From assembly GCA_013335115.1 (NCBI GenBank), contig JAAXWQ010000008.1:1-64000 (forward strand): a stretch of DNA of 64,000 nucleotides, given 5' to 3'. Positions 17,430 through 26,006 of this stretch are shown piece after piece. The notes beneath the pieces are model-generated. The model saw only the letters and a list, made by a program, of their open reading frames with translations. It was not told where the DNA came from and made no database searches. The translations under genes and the position numbers were made by a program. Position 1 is the first letter of the stretch, and every line of letters starts with the position of its first letter. Source of the stretch: Chlorobiaceae bacterium. Its GTDB lineage: Bacteria > Bacteroidota > Chlorobiia > Chlorobiales > Chlorobiaceae.

Positions 17430-18868
17430 ACACACGACGACAGGCAACCCTGAAAAGGCCCATCCTGCGCATGGTGGCGGCGGCGGCGACGCTGACCGGC
17501 TGCCTTGCCGTAACCGCCTGCAGCCCGGTCCGTGAGTATCGGCGGCCCGACATGCTCATGCCGGCCGCATATCCGGGGCAGGACGCGACGGGGCGGCCGA
17601 TCGCGGCCATCCCCTACAGGAGCTTTTTCGCTGATCCTGAGCTTCGGGCGCTGATCGACAGCGCGGTCGTGAACAACCAGGACCTCCGGATCGCCCTCAA
17701 GAACATCGACTACTCGAAGCAGTCGCTCGGTGCGGCGCGGCTTGGCGGCCTGCCCTCGCTGGACCTGCAGGTCAAGGGTTCCTCGACGAATTATTCCGAC
17801 AACAGCCAGTTGGCCACCAGTCGCTCGTCAAACCTCAACCAGAGGGACTATACGGCTTCGCTTTCGGCTTCATGGGAGTTGGACATCTGGTCGAAGATCG
17901 GCAACCGGAAGAAGGCCGCCCTGGCAGAGTACCTCAGGAGCACCGACGCCGCAAGGGCGGTGCGCACCCGCCTCGTCTCCGACGTTGCCCAGGGGTACTG
18001 GAACCTCAAGATGCTCGACGCCCAGCTTGATATAACGAGGCGTAACGTCTCCCTTGCCGATTCGACCCTGGCGATGATGCGCCTGCAGTATGACGCGGGG
18101 AATGTGACCAGCCTTGCCGTCCAGCAGCAGGATGCCCGCCTGCAGGCTGCGTGCCAGTCCATCCCCAGGCTCGAGGCGACGAGGAGCGCGCAGGAGAACG
18201 CCCTGTCGATCCTCGCTGGCCGCATGCCCGGCTTGCCGGTGAAACGGAGCCCCGGCCTGGACCGTTCGGTCGTGCCCGACTCCCTCGGCGCCGGCGTGCC
18301 GCTCGAGCTTTTGCGCAACCGCCCCGATGTCCGTGCCGCCGAGGAGTCGCTCATGGCCCAGCATGCCTCGATGGGGGCCGCCAAGGCCATGCTCTACCCG
18401 TCGCTGACCGTTACGGCCCAGGGTGGGCTCAATTCGATAAGCGCCGACAACTGGTTCTCGACGCCGGGATCGCTCTTCAGCGTTGTCGGTGGTTCGGTGC
18501 TTCAGCCGGTGTTCCGGCATGGCGAACTGTCGGCGCAGTACCAACAGGCCAAAATCAGGCGCGACCAGGCCGAGCTTGCTTTCCGGCAGACCCTGCTCAA
18601 GTCGGTTGGCGAGGTTTCCGATGCCCTCGTTCAGGTGCAAAAGACGGGGGAACAGGAGCGCTTCGCGTTACGACGGGTATCGACACTCCGTCTTGCCGCG
18701 AAGAATTCCATGCTGCTTTTCCAGAGTGGCATGGCCACTTACCTTGAGGTGATTACCGCCGAAAGCGACCTTCTGCAGGCCGAACTTGACCTTGCCGATG
18801 TGCAGCGCCGCCGACTCTCGTCGGTGGCCGACCTTTACCGCTCCGTCGGTGGCGGATGGCAGGAGTAG
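17426..18868 (+). CDS. Outer-membrane efflux channel lipoprotein (NodT/OprM family)
   Basis: 480 residues starting at the ATG that overlaps the pump stop codon. It has a lipoprotein signal with a lipobox AVTAC (Cys about 32), then two OEP-type repeats of long helices and beta strands (about 60-260 and 270-470). Motifs include PSLDLQVKGS, ASWELDIWSK and ELLRNRPDVRAAE. It would trimerise to form the exit duct for the adaptor and RND pump encoded upstream. Last gene of the operon, followed by a terminator. Confidence 0.93.
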   Translation: MNTRRQATLKRPILRMVAAAATLTGCLAVTACSPVREYRRPDMLMPAAYPGQDATGRPIAAIPYRSFFADPELRALIDSAVVNNQDLRIALKNIDYSKQSLGAARLGGLPSLDLQVKGSSTNYSDNSQLATSRSSNLNQRDYTASLSASWELDIWSKIGNRKKAALAEYLRSTDAARAVRTRLVSDVAQGYWNLKMLDAQLDITRRNVSLADSTLAMMRLQYDAGNVTSLAVQQQDARLQAACQSIPRLEATRSAQENALSILAGRMPGLPVKRSPGLDRSVVPDSLGAGVPLELLRNRPDVRAAEESLMAQHASMGAAKAMLYPSLTVTAQGGLNSISADNWFSTPGSLFSVVGGSVLQPVFRHGELSAQYQQAKIRRDQAELAFRQTLLKSVGEVSDALVQVQKTGEQERFALRRVSTLRLAAKNSMLLFQSGMATYLEVITAESDLLQAELDLADVQRRRLSSVADLYRSVGGGWQE

Positions 18869-18909
18869 CCAGTCACGGGGCACGGCGGACGCGTTCTGGA
18901 TGATAGCAG

Positions 18910-18934
18910 CCCGGCTCAGGGCCGGGGTTTTCCT
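18910..18934 (+). terminator. Hairpin terminator after the efflux operon
   Basis: CCCGGC and GCCGGG flank a 5-nt loop and are followed by GTTTTCC, 42 bp past the stop codon of the channel gene. The next gene comes from the opposite strand. Confidence 0.5.
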
Positions 18935-18950
18935 GCATGGTTTTTTCCTG

Positions 18951-20723
18951 TCAATGATTGCTTGAAGATCCTGCGAAAACCTGCTTCACCTTTTCGGTGT
19001 TTACCGAATCCCCGGTATCCAGGAGGCTGATGCCGTCGCTTCCTTTCGAGAGCTGCCCCGCGGCTCCTTTTCGAATTTCGTCGGAGACCGGCTGTGGCCC
19101 CGTTATTTCGTTCAGCCTGAACATGACGGGTTTTCCTCCGGCCTGGTTATGCAGCGAAAGCGCCAGCAACGGAATGATGTCGAGCCTGCCTTCCTGTCCT
19201 GCGAGGGGGATGTCCGCAACCACCATGTCGATGCGTTGGGCGAGCTGCCCGACGTGCTGTCCTGTGGTTTCGGGCGTCCGGTAGTTGATGGCCGAATTCC
19301 CGGGGATGATCATCGAACATTCGATGCGGCCTTTCCCTGCTCGCTTCGCCACCTTGCCCAGTTTGCCGGCAAGGTCTGCCACGACCGTGGAACGCCACTG
19401 GCACCATGTGGTGTATTCGTCGTTCATCAGCTCAGGGAGTTTCGGCAGGTGGCCGAGGTGCCGGTTTTTTGCATATGATTCGATGATTGCCGGTGTGTAA
19501 TCGAACCCGGCGTCGGGGTAAGCGAGGTTGTCCATGCAGATGCCGTCGAGCCGGTAGCCTGCGACAAGTGTCCGGATCGTTCCCGAAAGGTGCTCCACCG
19601 CCTTGGGGTTCACCGGGGAGATCCAACGGGCGGATCGCTTGCCTTCCTTGTCGATCATGCCCCATGCAGGATGTTTTTCGACGGCTTTTCGGTCGGCAAG
19701 GGCGGATATCCATGCATGGACCTTGAGTCCCTTTGCCCTGAATGCGGCCACCATGTTGCCAAACCGGTCCGTGCGGCTGTTCCGGTTGAAATACCGGGTC
19801 CCTTCCCCATCCGTCGCTTTCAGGAAAACGTCCGTTGCCCCGAGTTCCTTGACCTTTTTTGCAATCTTCTCCGGGGCCTGGCCGTTGGTGGAGGCGTCGA
19901 GCCAGACCGCCCGCCTGGAAGGCAGATGCTGCCGGAACCCGGCAAGATACCCTTCCACCGTGCAGAAACTGCCGCCCGACTTGCCGACCGTGTCGATGAA
20001 CTCATGCAGCGCCCCGGCCTCCTTCACGCAGACGCTCGGATGAAGCAGGATCACGAGCGGTTCCCCGCTTTTTTGTTTTTCCCGGTACATCCTGACGAGG
20101 GCATCCCTGAATTGCGGCCCGGTAAAGTGCTCCTCATCGAGCATATCGTAGTCTGAGGCGATGAGGCTTGAATCCTCAAAGTTGGAGATGGGCAGTTCGT
20201 ACATCGTATCCTGGCGGGCCCACGAGTCCTTGTCGGAGCTGTCGCCCTGGTAACCTGCATCCCTGAGCGTTCGCATCAGGCGGTCGTCGTATTCGAGGAA
20301 GGGGGCGCGGAACCAGGTGACCGGTTTGCCGGATATCGATTCGAGCAGCTGCCTGGAGGCAACCACCTCATTTCGGGCGGCCTGTTCGGTAAGGCGGTTG
20401 AAATGGGGGTGGCTGAAGGAGTGGGAGCCGATGGTGTTGCCCCGTTTCGAAAGCTCCGCAACAGCCTCAGGATGCTCCGTGGCAAACTGTCCGGTGATGA
20501 AATAGGTGGCGGGCACCTTGAGGTCGAGCTTGCGTAGCGCCCGGTCATCCCCCGGCTCTTCGACATCGAGCGAGAGGATGACCGGTGATGCGCCTGCCGC
20601 AGCGGGACGGCAGAGTGACAGGAGCATCGCTGCCCCCGTCGCCAGCCCACGGGCATAGTTCATCATCGTCGAGGCCGTGGATGCGTTGCCGGCCTTGCCG
20701 TCGTTGTTCAACCGCTCAGACAT
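18951..20723 (-). CDS. Polysaccharide deacetylase with C-terminal glycoside-hydrolase-like domain (PgaB-like)
   Basis: 590 residues. After a hydrophobic export segment (about 24-44) comes a NodB-type deacetylase domain (about 48-260): opening LSLDVEE, the metal-binding pair HSFSHPHF and the FRAPFLEYD motif. A linker leads to a TIM-barrel-like domain (about 265-580) with AVWLDAST, KVHAWIS, and LDGICMDNLAY. This two-domain plan resembles PgaB, which de-N-acetylates poly-N-acetylglucosamine in the periplasm. Its start overlaps the end of the glycosyltransferase gene by 8 bp, so both probably act on the same polymer. The exact substrate is not proven. Confidence 0.82.
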   Translation of the reverse strand: MSERLNNDGKAGNASTASTMMNYARGLATGAAMLLSLCRPAAAGASPVILSLDVEEPGDDRALRKLDLKVPATYFITGQFATEHPEAVAELSKRGNTIGSHSFSHPHFNRLTEQAARNEVVASRQLLESISGKPVTWFRAPFLEYDDRLMRTLRDAGYQGDSSDKDSWARQDTMYELPISNFEDSSLIASDYDMLDEEHFTGPQFRDALVRMYREKQKSGEPLVILLHPSVCVKEAGALHEFIDTVGKSGGSFCTVEGYLAGFRQHLPSRRAVWLDASTNGQAPEKIAKKVKELGATDVFLKATDGEGTRYFNRNSRTDRFGNMVAAFRAKGLKVHAWISALADRKAVEKHPAWGMIDKEGKRSARWISPVNPKAVEHLSGTIRTLVAGYRLDGICMDNLAYPDAGFDYTPAIIESYAKNRHLGHLPKLPELMNDEYTTWCQWRSTVVADLAGKLGKVAKRAGKGRIECSMIIPGNSAINYRTPETTGQHVGQLAQRIDMVVADIPLAGQEGRLDIIPLLALSLHNQAGGKPVMFRLNEITGPQPVSDEIRKGAAGQLSKGSDGISLLDTGDSVNTEKVKQVFAGSSSNH

Positions 20724-22827
20724 GCTTCGGGAGTTGCGGGGCGGAAAATGCCGGCTTCGGCGCGGGCATCTTCTCTGCGAGCGTGAGCTTCAGGTCTTCC
20801 ATGCTCTCTTTCAGGCCGATGTAGCGGACGATCGCGTAGAAGAGGAATGCAGCGTTCAGCAGCGAGAAGCAGCCCGGGTAGACGAACCCTTTGTAGATGC
20901 TGTACAGGCCACCGGCAAAGAACTGCAGGAACAGCAGGTAGGAGGCGATGATGTACAGCGGGCTGGCTGCGGTGCGGCCCTGGACCTTCGGTGTGCGGCT
21001 GAACGGTATATGCTTGCCGGTCAGCGCCTGCTCGATCGACTTGAAGACGCCGCCGAGGTTGACCGGTATCAGGAGCAGGTTGAGCGCGTAGACCCTGAAG
21101 ACGTCGGAAATCCGGTAGCCGTTCTGGTTGAGGTCTCGGGCATAGAGGATATAGTAGGTCAGCGAGGTCAGCGGCAGCCAGAAGCTGTTGAACTCCTTGC
21201 CGAAGGGCAGCACCATCAGCAGCAGCAGGCCGATGTTGACGGCTGCGATCGAGACCAGGTAGTGGAAACGGAAGAAGCCTTCCAGGAAGTTCTTGAACGA
21301 AAACTCCCTGAACAGGTACTTCAGCAGTTTCGGCATGATCAGCAGGCCGCCGTTAGCCCAGCGGCGGCGCTGGATGACCAGCGAGCCGAAATCGGGCGGG
21401 GTCGCGCTGTAGGCGAGGCGCTCGGGGTGGTTGTACAGGCGCCATTTGTTGTGGGCAAGGTCGATGCTCGACTCGGTGTCCTCGATGACGGTTTTGTCCT
21501 GGATGAACTTCAGGATATCGTAACCCCGCTCCTTTGCTTCGATCCTGATGTCCTGCAGGGCTGCGACGCGGATGAGGGCGTTTGCCCCTACCCAGTAGGT
21601 GGCGTTGAAGAAGGTGAAGCCCTGGTGGATCAGGTACTGGATGTCGGTGGTCGCCCCGGCGATCCTCTCAATGTGGTTGTCGGCTCCGGGAATGGCGCTG
21701 TAGGGCGTCTGGGCGATGCCGATGCTGCTGTTTTCAGGGCTCTCCATGATGCTGATGAGCCTGGTGGAATATTCCGGTACCAGCAGGCTGTCCGCGTCGA
21801 GCGTGATGAAGAAATCGGTGCCGGGAACAACCAGGTCCGCTTCGCAGTCTTCGCACTTGAGCAGCATGAGCCCTTCCGGCCGATGCTCTTCACGGTAGAA
21901 GCCGTTGGTGAGGCCGATGTAGCTGTTCAGGTTCATCGCCTTGTTCGATGCGTGCGACAGGTTGACGTAGCGTTTCCTTTCGAAAGAGTCGAGTTGCACG
22001 TCGAACAGGATGACCAGGAACCGGTACTCCCTTGCGAGCTCTTCCCGGCTGGTTCCGATCCCCAACTTCAGCTTGTCGGTGAAGATCGACTTCAGTTTTT
22101 CGTAGATCAGCTTTACGAAAAGCTCGTCGACATGGTTCTCGATGTCGTAGGTCGAGATCTTGGCGGCGAAGTAGCTTTCCATTTCAGCCCAGATCAGGTT
22201 CAGGCGTGTCTTCTCGGCGGAGATGTCACACTGGCTTCCACCGGTTCGGGTCAGGAAGGCGTTTTCGAGTCCGGCGAATTTTTGCTTGTGGGTGTCGAAG
22301 TAATGCGACAGTGTCCTGGGCAGCTCGCGGGCCTCGCAAAGCTGGCGGTATGCCGCACCGGCGGACGGGGGAACCTGCGGATCGTCGATGAGCAGGACCA
22401 CCCGGCGACGAGGGTAGAGCTGGAATGCCGCAGACAGGAGCGTTTGCATGATCACCTTCTGCTCCTCCTTGTACGAGGGCACCAGGATGGTCAGCCGAGG
22501 GGCGTCCTTCTGCTGGATCAGGGAATTCTCTTTTTCGGAATTGTTCCTGTTCTTTGAAAACCGCTTGAAATAGCCGATCCTCGTCAGATGGTACAATATG
22601 CCTCCATACACCAGGAAGGAGATCATGACCAGGAAGAGGACGTGGGTTGCGAACAGGGACCAGGAGCGCATCTCGAACAGGAGCCCCAGCGAACGGAACT
22701 GTTCGTAGATGACACAGGTATAGGCGACGACGGTGAACATGAGGAACCCGATCGTCAGCTTGATTTCGAATCTGTTTTTTTTGACGAACACCGAATCAGG
22801 TTGAGCGCAGGACATGTCTGTTGGCAT
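20716..22827 (-). CDS. Membrane family-2 glycosyltransferase (processive polysaccharide synthase type)
   Basis: 703 residues. Two N-terminal membrane helices (about 24-45, 55-78) precede a cytoplasmic GT-A domain opening LTILVPSYKEEQ, with DDP, the TLDADS catalytic-metal motif, and the QRRRWANGG signature seen in cellulose/chitin/PNAG synthases. At least four more helices follow (about 500-680). A long insertion of roughly 130 residues sits between the first nucleotide-binding strand and the DAD motif. Together with the overlapping deacetylase gene this looks like an exopolysaccharide synthesis and export pair. Confidence 0.87.
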   Translation of the reverse strand: MPTDMSCAQPDSVFVKKNRFEIKLTIGFLMFTVVAYTCVIYEQFRSLGLLFEMRSWSLFATHVLFLVMISFLVYGGILYHLTRIGYFKRFSKNRNNSEKENSLIQQKDAPRLTILVPSYKEEQKVIMQTLLSAAFQLYPRRRVVLLIDDPQVPPSAGAAYRQLCEARELPRTLSHYFDTHKQKFAGLENAFLTRTGGSQCDISAEKTRLNLIWAEMESYFAAKISTYDIENHVDELFVKLIYEKLKSIFTDKLKLGIGTSREELAREYRFLVILFDVQLDSFERKRYVNLSHASNKAMNLNSYIGLTNGFYREEHRPEGLMLLKCEDCEADLVVPGTDFFITLDADSLLVPEYSTRLISIMESPENSSIGIAQTPYSAIPGADNHIERIAGATTDIQYLIHQGFTFFNATYWVGANALIRVAALQDIRIEAKERGYDILKFIQDKTVIEDTESSIDLAHNKWRLYNHPERLAYSATPPDFGSLVIQRRRWANGGLLIMPKLLKYLFREFSFKNFLEGFFRFHYLVSIAAVNIGLLLLMVLPFGKEFNSFWLPLTSLTYYILYARDLNQNGYRISDVFRVYALNLLLIPVNLGGVFKSIEQALTGKHIPFSRTPKVQGRTAASPLYIIASYLLFLQFFAGGLYSIYKGFVYPGCFSLLNAAFLFYAIVRYIGLKESMEDLKLTLAEKMPAPKPAFSAPQLPKHV

Positions 22828-23338
22828 TGTTGGTGTTACTTGGATAAAACAAGATGGTCAAAGGACGTTTCCATGCTTCGGGAAGCTTTGTCGAAGAGGC
22901 GAATCGTGGCGGTATCCCAACATCGTTGAACGTTCCGGTGAACGGGGCTTTCGACCGGGTGCCGCAGGGTGTTTCGGGCTGGTTCTGCTGTCCATGGGCA
23001 ATTTCGAGAGGTCATTTCTGGTGCCGGCTACCCGGTTACTGCCGGGGCCATTTTGTACGGATGCACATTTTAACTTTTCGTTACTCGTATTACTACGCTT
23101 GGCCTCTTCTTTTCTTTCAAAAAAAATCCTTCTTTGAAATCTTTTGGAAAGCGCGGGCCGGTGGCGTATAACCTTTTTCCCTTTAAGCAGATAATATCGT
23201 AATTTTATGGCCAGCCATGGCCTGGGCGTAAGGTTCAGGTGGTCTGGATGCATAGTTGCCGCGCCAGCTTCACTGGTTCCTTTTCGGGAATGCGGCAACA
23301 ATCTCTTTTGTCAATTTTGAAAAGGAGTTCAGAAGCAT
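22828..23338. other. Divergent intergenic region, no gene seen
   Basis: Lies between the divergent glycosyltransferase and CoA-transferase genes and should contain promoters for both. A minus-strand frame (22858-23301) is open, but it encodes a basic, low-complexity product without a ribosome site and looks spurious. An A-rich run occurs near 23118-23140. No RNA gene was recognised. Confidence 0.35.
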
Positions 23339-24850
23339 ATGAAAAGCGAGCCACGCATTCATTGCAAGTCCCTGCTGGGAAGAGTCATGTCAGCCGAACA
23401 GGCGGCGGCCCTCATCCCTGACGGGGTCAATGTCGGTATGAGCGGATTCACCGGATCAGGATACCCGAAATCAGTGCCGGCAGCGCTTGCCAGGCGCATT
23501 GCCGCGGCCCATGCTGCCGGAGAGCATTTCAGGATCGGAGTCTGGACCGGAGCTTCCACGGCCCCCGAACTCGATGGGGCGCTTGCCGAAGCCGACGGTG
23601 TGGAGATGCGCCTGCCCTACCAGTCCGACCCCGTCTGCCGCAAGAGGATCAATGCCGGCCAGATGGAGTATATCGACATTCATCTTTCCCATGTGGCACA
23701 GTTCGTGTGGTTCGGTTTCCTCGGCAACCTCGATATCGCGCTTGTCGAGGTCGCCGGAATCCTCGAGGACGGTCGGCTGGTGCCATCATCCTCGGTGGGG
23801 AACAACAAGACCTGGCTTGATCAGGCGGACAAGGTGATCCTCGAGGTGAATTCGAAGCAGAGTTCGAGGCTGGAGGGGATGCATGATATCTATTATGGTA
23901 CCTGCCTTCCTCCCCACAGGATGCCGATTCCGCTCGTCAAGCCGGACGACCGGATCGGTGAGCAGTATCTTCGCTGCGATCCGGACAAGATCATCGCCAT
24001 CGTCGAGACTGCCGCTCCGGACCGGAACTCCCCATTCTCGCCGCCGGACGGGAATTCGCAGCGTATCGCCGGCCATATCCTCGAATTCTTCGAGCACGAA
24101 GTCAGGAAGGGGCGCCTTCCGAAAAACCTCCTTCCGTTGCAGTCCGGCGTCGGCAACATCGCCAATGCGGTCATGGCTGGCCTGAACAGCGGTCCGTTCG
24201 ACAACCTGACCGCCTATACCGAAGTGCTCCAGGACGGCATGCTCGACATGATCCGTTCGGGGAAGCTCTCCATGGCCTCCGCAACGGCGTTCTCACTCAG
24301 TGATGCGGGATTGGAGGAGTTCAACAATAATGTCGATATGTACAGGGAGCGGATCATCCTGCGTCCCCAGGAGATCAGCAACCACCCCGAGGTCATCCGG
24401 CGCCTTGGTGTCATCGCCATGAACGGCATGATCGAAGCCGACATCTACGGCAACGTCAACTCGACCCATGTTATGGGCAGTTCGATCATGAACGGCATCG
24501 GCGGGTCCGGCGATTTCGCACGCAATGCCTACATCTCGATTTTCATGACCCCGTCGCAGGCCAAGAACGGGCAGATATCCTGCATCGTGCCGATGGCCTC
24601 GCATGTCGACCATACGGAGCATGACGTCCAGGTTATCGTCACCGAACAGGGGCTTGCCGACCTCCGCGGCCTTTCGCCGACCCAGCGGGCGAAGGTGATT
24701 ATCGAAAACTGCGCCCATCCCGACTTCAAGCCGGCGTTGCTCGATTACCACCGTCGGGCAATTTCCGGCGCCTCCGGACGCCATACGCCCCACCTGCTCG
24801 ACGAGGCGCTGAGCTGGCACCAGCGTTACCTCAGGGAAGGGCACATGTGA
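23339..24850 (+). CDS. Acetyl-CoA hydrolase / acyl-CoA:carboxylate CoA-transferase
   Basis: 503 residues, the length of the succinyl-CoA:acetate CoA-transferase (Cat1/SCACT) and acetyl-CoA hydrolase family. Clear motifs are the N-terminal MSGFTGSGYPK oxyanion region, NVGEVQ-like QSGVGNIANAV, and the C-terminal HVMGSSIMNGIGGSGDFARN glycine-rich loop. AAGGAG lies upstream of the ATG. Cytosolic; in a green sulfur bacterium it could allow acetate assimilation or exchange of CoA between acetate and succinate alongside the reductive TCA cycle. That metabolic role is an inference. A bidirectional terminator follows. Confidence 0.9.
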   Translation: MKSEPRIHCKSLLGRVMSAEQAAALIPDGVNVGMSGFTGSGYPKSVPAALARRIAAAHAAGEHFRIGVWTGASTAPELDGALAEADGVEMRLPYQSDPVCRKRINAGQMEYIDIHLSHVAQFVWFGFLGNLDIALVEVAGILEDGRLVPSSSVGNNKTWLDQADKVILEVNSKQSSRLEGMHDIYYGTCLPPHRMPIPLVKPDDRIGEQYLRCDPDKIIAIVETAAPDRNSPFSPPDGNSQRIAGHILEFFEHEVRKGRLPKNLLPLQSGVGNIANAVMAGLNSGPFDNLTAYTEVLQDGMLDMIRSGKLSMASATAFSLSDAGLEEFNNNVDMYRERIILRPQEISNHPEVIRRLGVIAMNGMIEADIYGNVNSTHVMGSSIMNGIGGSGDFARNAYISIFMTPSQAKNGQISCIVPMASHVDHTEHDVQVIVTEQGLADLRGLSPTQRAKVIIENCAHPDFKPALLDYHRRAISGASGRHTPHLLDEALSWHQRYLREGHM

Positions 24851-24902
24851 TCATGGCTGCACCCGGGGCTGCCTTCGGCGGCCCCGGGCCTCGTGAATGG
24901 AA

Positions 24903-24954
24903 AACAGGAAATAAAAAAACGGAGCTTTTCGGCTCCGTTTTTTTATTTCCTGTT
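24903..24954. terminator. Bidirectional terminator with a 23-bp perfect stem
   Basis: The arms 24903-24925 and 24932-24954 are exact complements around the loop TTTTCG. Each strand has GGAGC/GCTCC at the top of the stem and an A/T run below, so the hairpin ends in U-rich RNA in both directions. It separates the plus-strand CoA-transferase gene from the convergent csmE gene. Confidence 0.9.
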
Positions 24955-24989
24955 GTTCGGACTGGTTTCAGCCCGGGAGGGGATAGCGG

Positions 24990-25232
24990 TCAGTCGTTGA
25001 AACGGGACTCGATATCCTTGCTTGGCGTGGCGCGGCCGGAAACCTCGGGTGACCCGCCCCTGATGCCGCTTGCGCCGTAAAGTTGCGGATAGGCGTTTGC
25101 GCCAAGGCGCTTGGTTGCCTTGCCGACATTTTCGAGATAATCACCCACAACCCACCAGTGGCCGTCGATGAAAACCTCAAGAAACCTGCCGTATGCCTCT
25201 GCGCCCTGTACGAATGCTCCAGACATGTTCAT
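24990..25232 (-). CDS. csmE: Chlorosome envelope protein CsmE (CsmA family)
   Basis: 80 residues resembling CsmA/CsmE along the whole length: an amphipathic N-terminal helix (AEAYGRFLEVFIDGHWW) with the histidine at position 25 that binds baseplate bacteriochlorophyll a in CsmA, then GKATKRLGANAY and a C-terminal block GGSPEVSGRATPSKDIES. In CsmA such a C-terminal tail is removed on maturation; the same may hold here. CsmE is the usual name of the CsmA paralogue in Chlorobaculum. The second ATG (25226) gives the more typical MSGAF start. Located in the chlorosome baseplate or envelope. No other csm gene is adjacent. Confidence 0.88.
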   Translation of the reverse strand: MNMSGAFVQGAEAYGRFLEVFIDGHWWVVGDYLENVGKATKRLGANAYPQLYGASGIRGGSPEVSGRATPSKDIESRFND

Positions 25233-25434
25233 GATGATGGTTCGGCTTGTGGTTAGGTAAACACTTTATGAAAGAAGATAACAAAATATCGCATAGGCTC
25301 AAAACAGTTTAATAGCGACATGGGTCATGTTTTCCCGGACTTTCCGTCGGCCGGACGGTTTGGAACATTCGTCGGAAATCGATGGTTACGTTGATGGTAG
25401 GCCTTGAGCTTTGGACAACCATTAACCTGTAGCC

Positions 25435-25992
25435 ATGCGTACCTATCAAATAGCCGTTGTCGTTGGCAGCCTCAGGAAAGAGTCCCTGAACCGGAAATTT
25501 GCCGAAGCTCTGGTGCGGATAGCACCAGAGGAGTTCTCTTGCAAACAGGTTCAGATCGGGGACCTGCCGCATTACCATCAGGACGAGGAACTGCATCCCG
25601 TCGATCCGGTCAGGCGCCTGAAGAGGGAGATTGAAGGGGCGGATGGCCTCCTGTTCGTCACTCCGGAATACAACCGCTCGATTCCCGGGGTGCTGAAGAA
25701 TGCCCTCGACCAGGGTTCGCGGCCGTACGGCCAGAATGCATGGGCCGGCAAGCCGGCCGGAATCGTCGGGGTATCGGTCGGCGCCGCCGGCACTGCCATG
25801 GCGCAGCAGCATCTTCGCAACATCCTTGCCTACCTTGACGTCCCTGTCCTCGGTCAGCCTGAGGTTTACATACAGGCAAAAGAGGGGCTTTTCAACGAGG
25901 ATGGCGGTATCGGAGAGGCGAGCAAGGGGTTCCTTCAGTCTTGGATGGACCGGTATGCGGCCTGGGTGGCACTGCATGCCGCATCCAGATGA
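25435..25992 (+). CDS. NADPH-dependent FMN reductase (chromate reductase/quinone reductase type)
   Basis: 185 residues with a flavodoxin-like fold. It opens with VVGSLRKESLNRKFAEAL, the phosphate loop for FMN, and has the LFVTPEYNRSIPGVLKNALD signature of the NAD(P)H-dependent FMN reductase family that includes ChrR, YieF and azoreductases. Cytosolic. Reduces quinones, metals or dyes with NADPH; physiological substrate unknown. It is a single gene between divergent csmE and the convergent sulfatase-family gene. Confidence 0.9.
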   Translation: MRTYQIAVVVGSLRKESLNRKFAEALVRIAPEEFSCKQVQIGDLPHYHQDEELHPVDPVRRLKREIEGADGLLFVTPEYNRSIPGVLKNALDQGSRPYGQNAWAGKPAGIVGVSVGAAGTAMAQQHLRNILAYLDVPVLGQPEVYIQAKEGLFNEDGGIGEASKGFLQSWMDRYAAWVALHAASR

Positions 25993-26006
25993 TTCCCCTT
26001 CGTAGG

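Noticed and set aside
20677..22557. 626-codon plus-strand ORF opposite the glycosyltransferase
   Set aside because: Antisense shadow typical of GC-rich DNA: acidic low-complexity product with no motif, while the minus-strand gene has full family motifs.
22858..23301. Minus-strand ORF of 147 codons in the intergenic region
   Set aside because: Basic low-complexity product, no ribosome site, occupies a likely promoter region.
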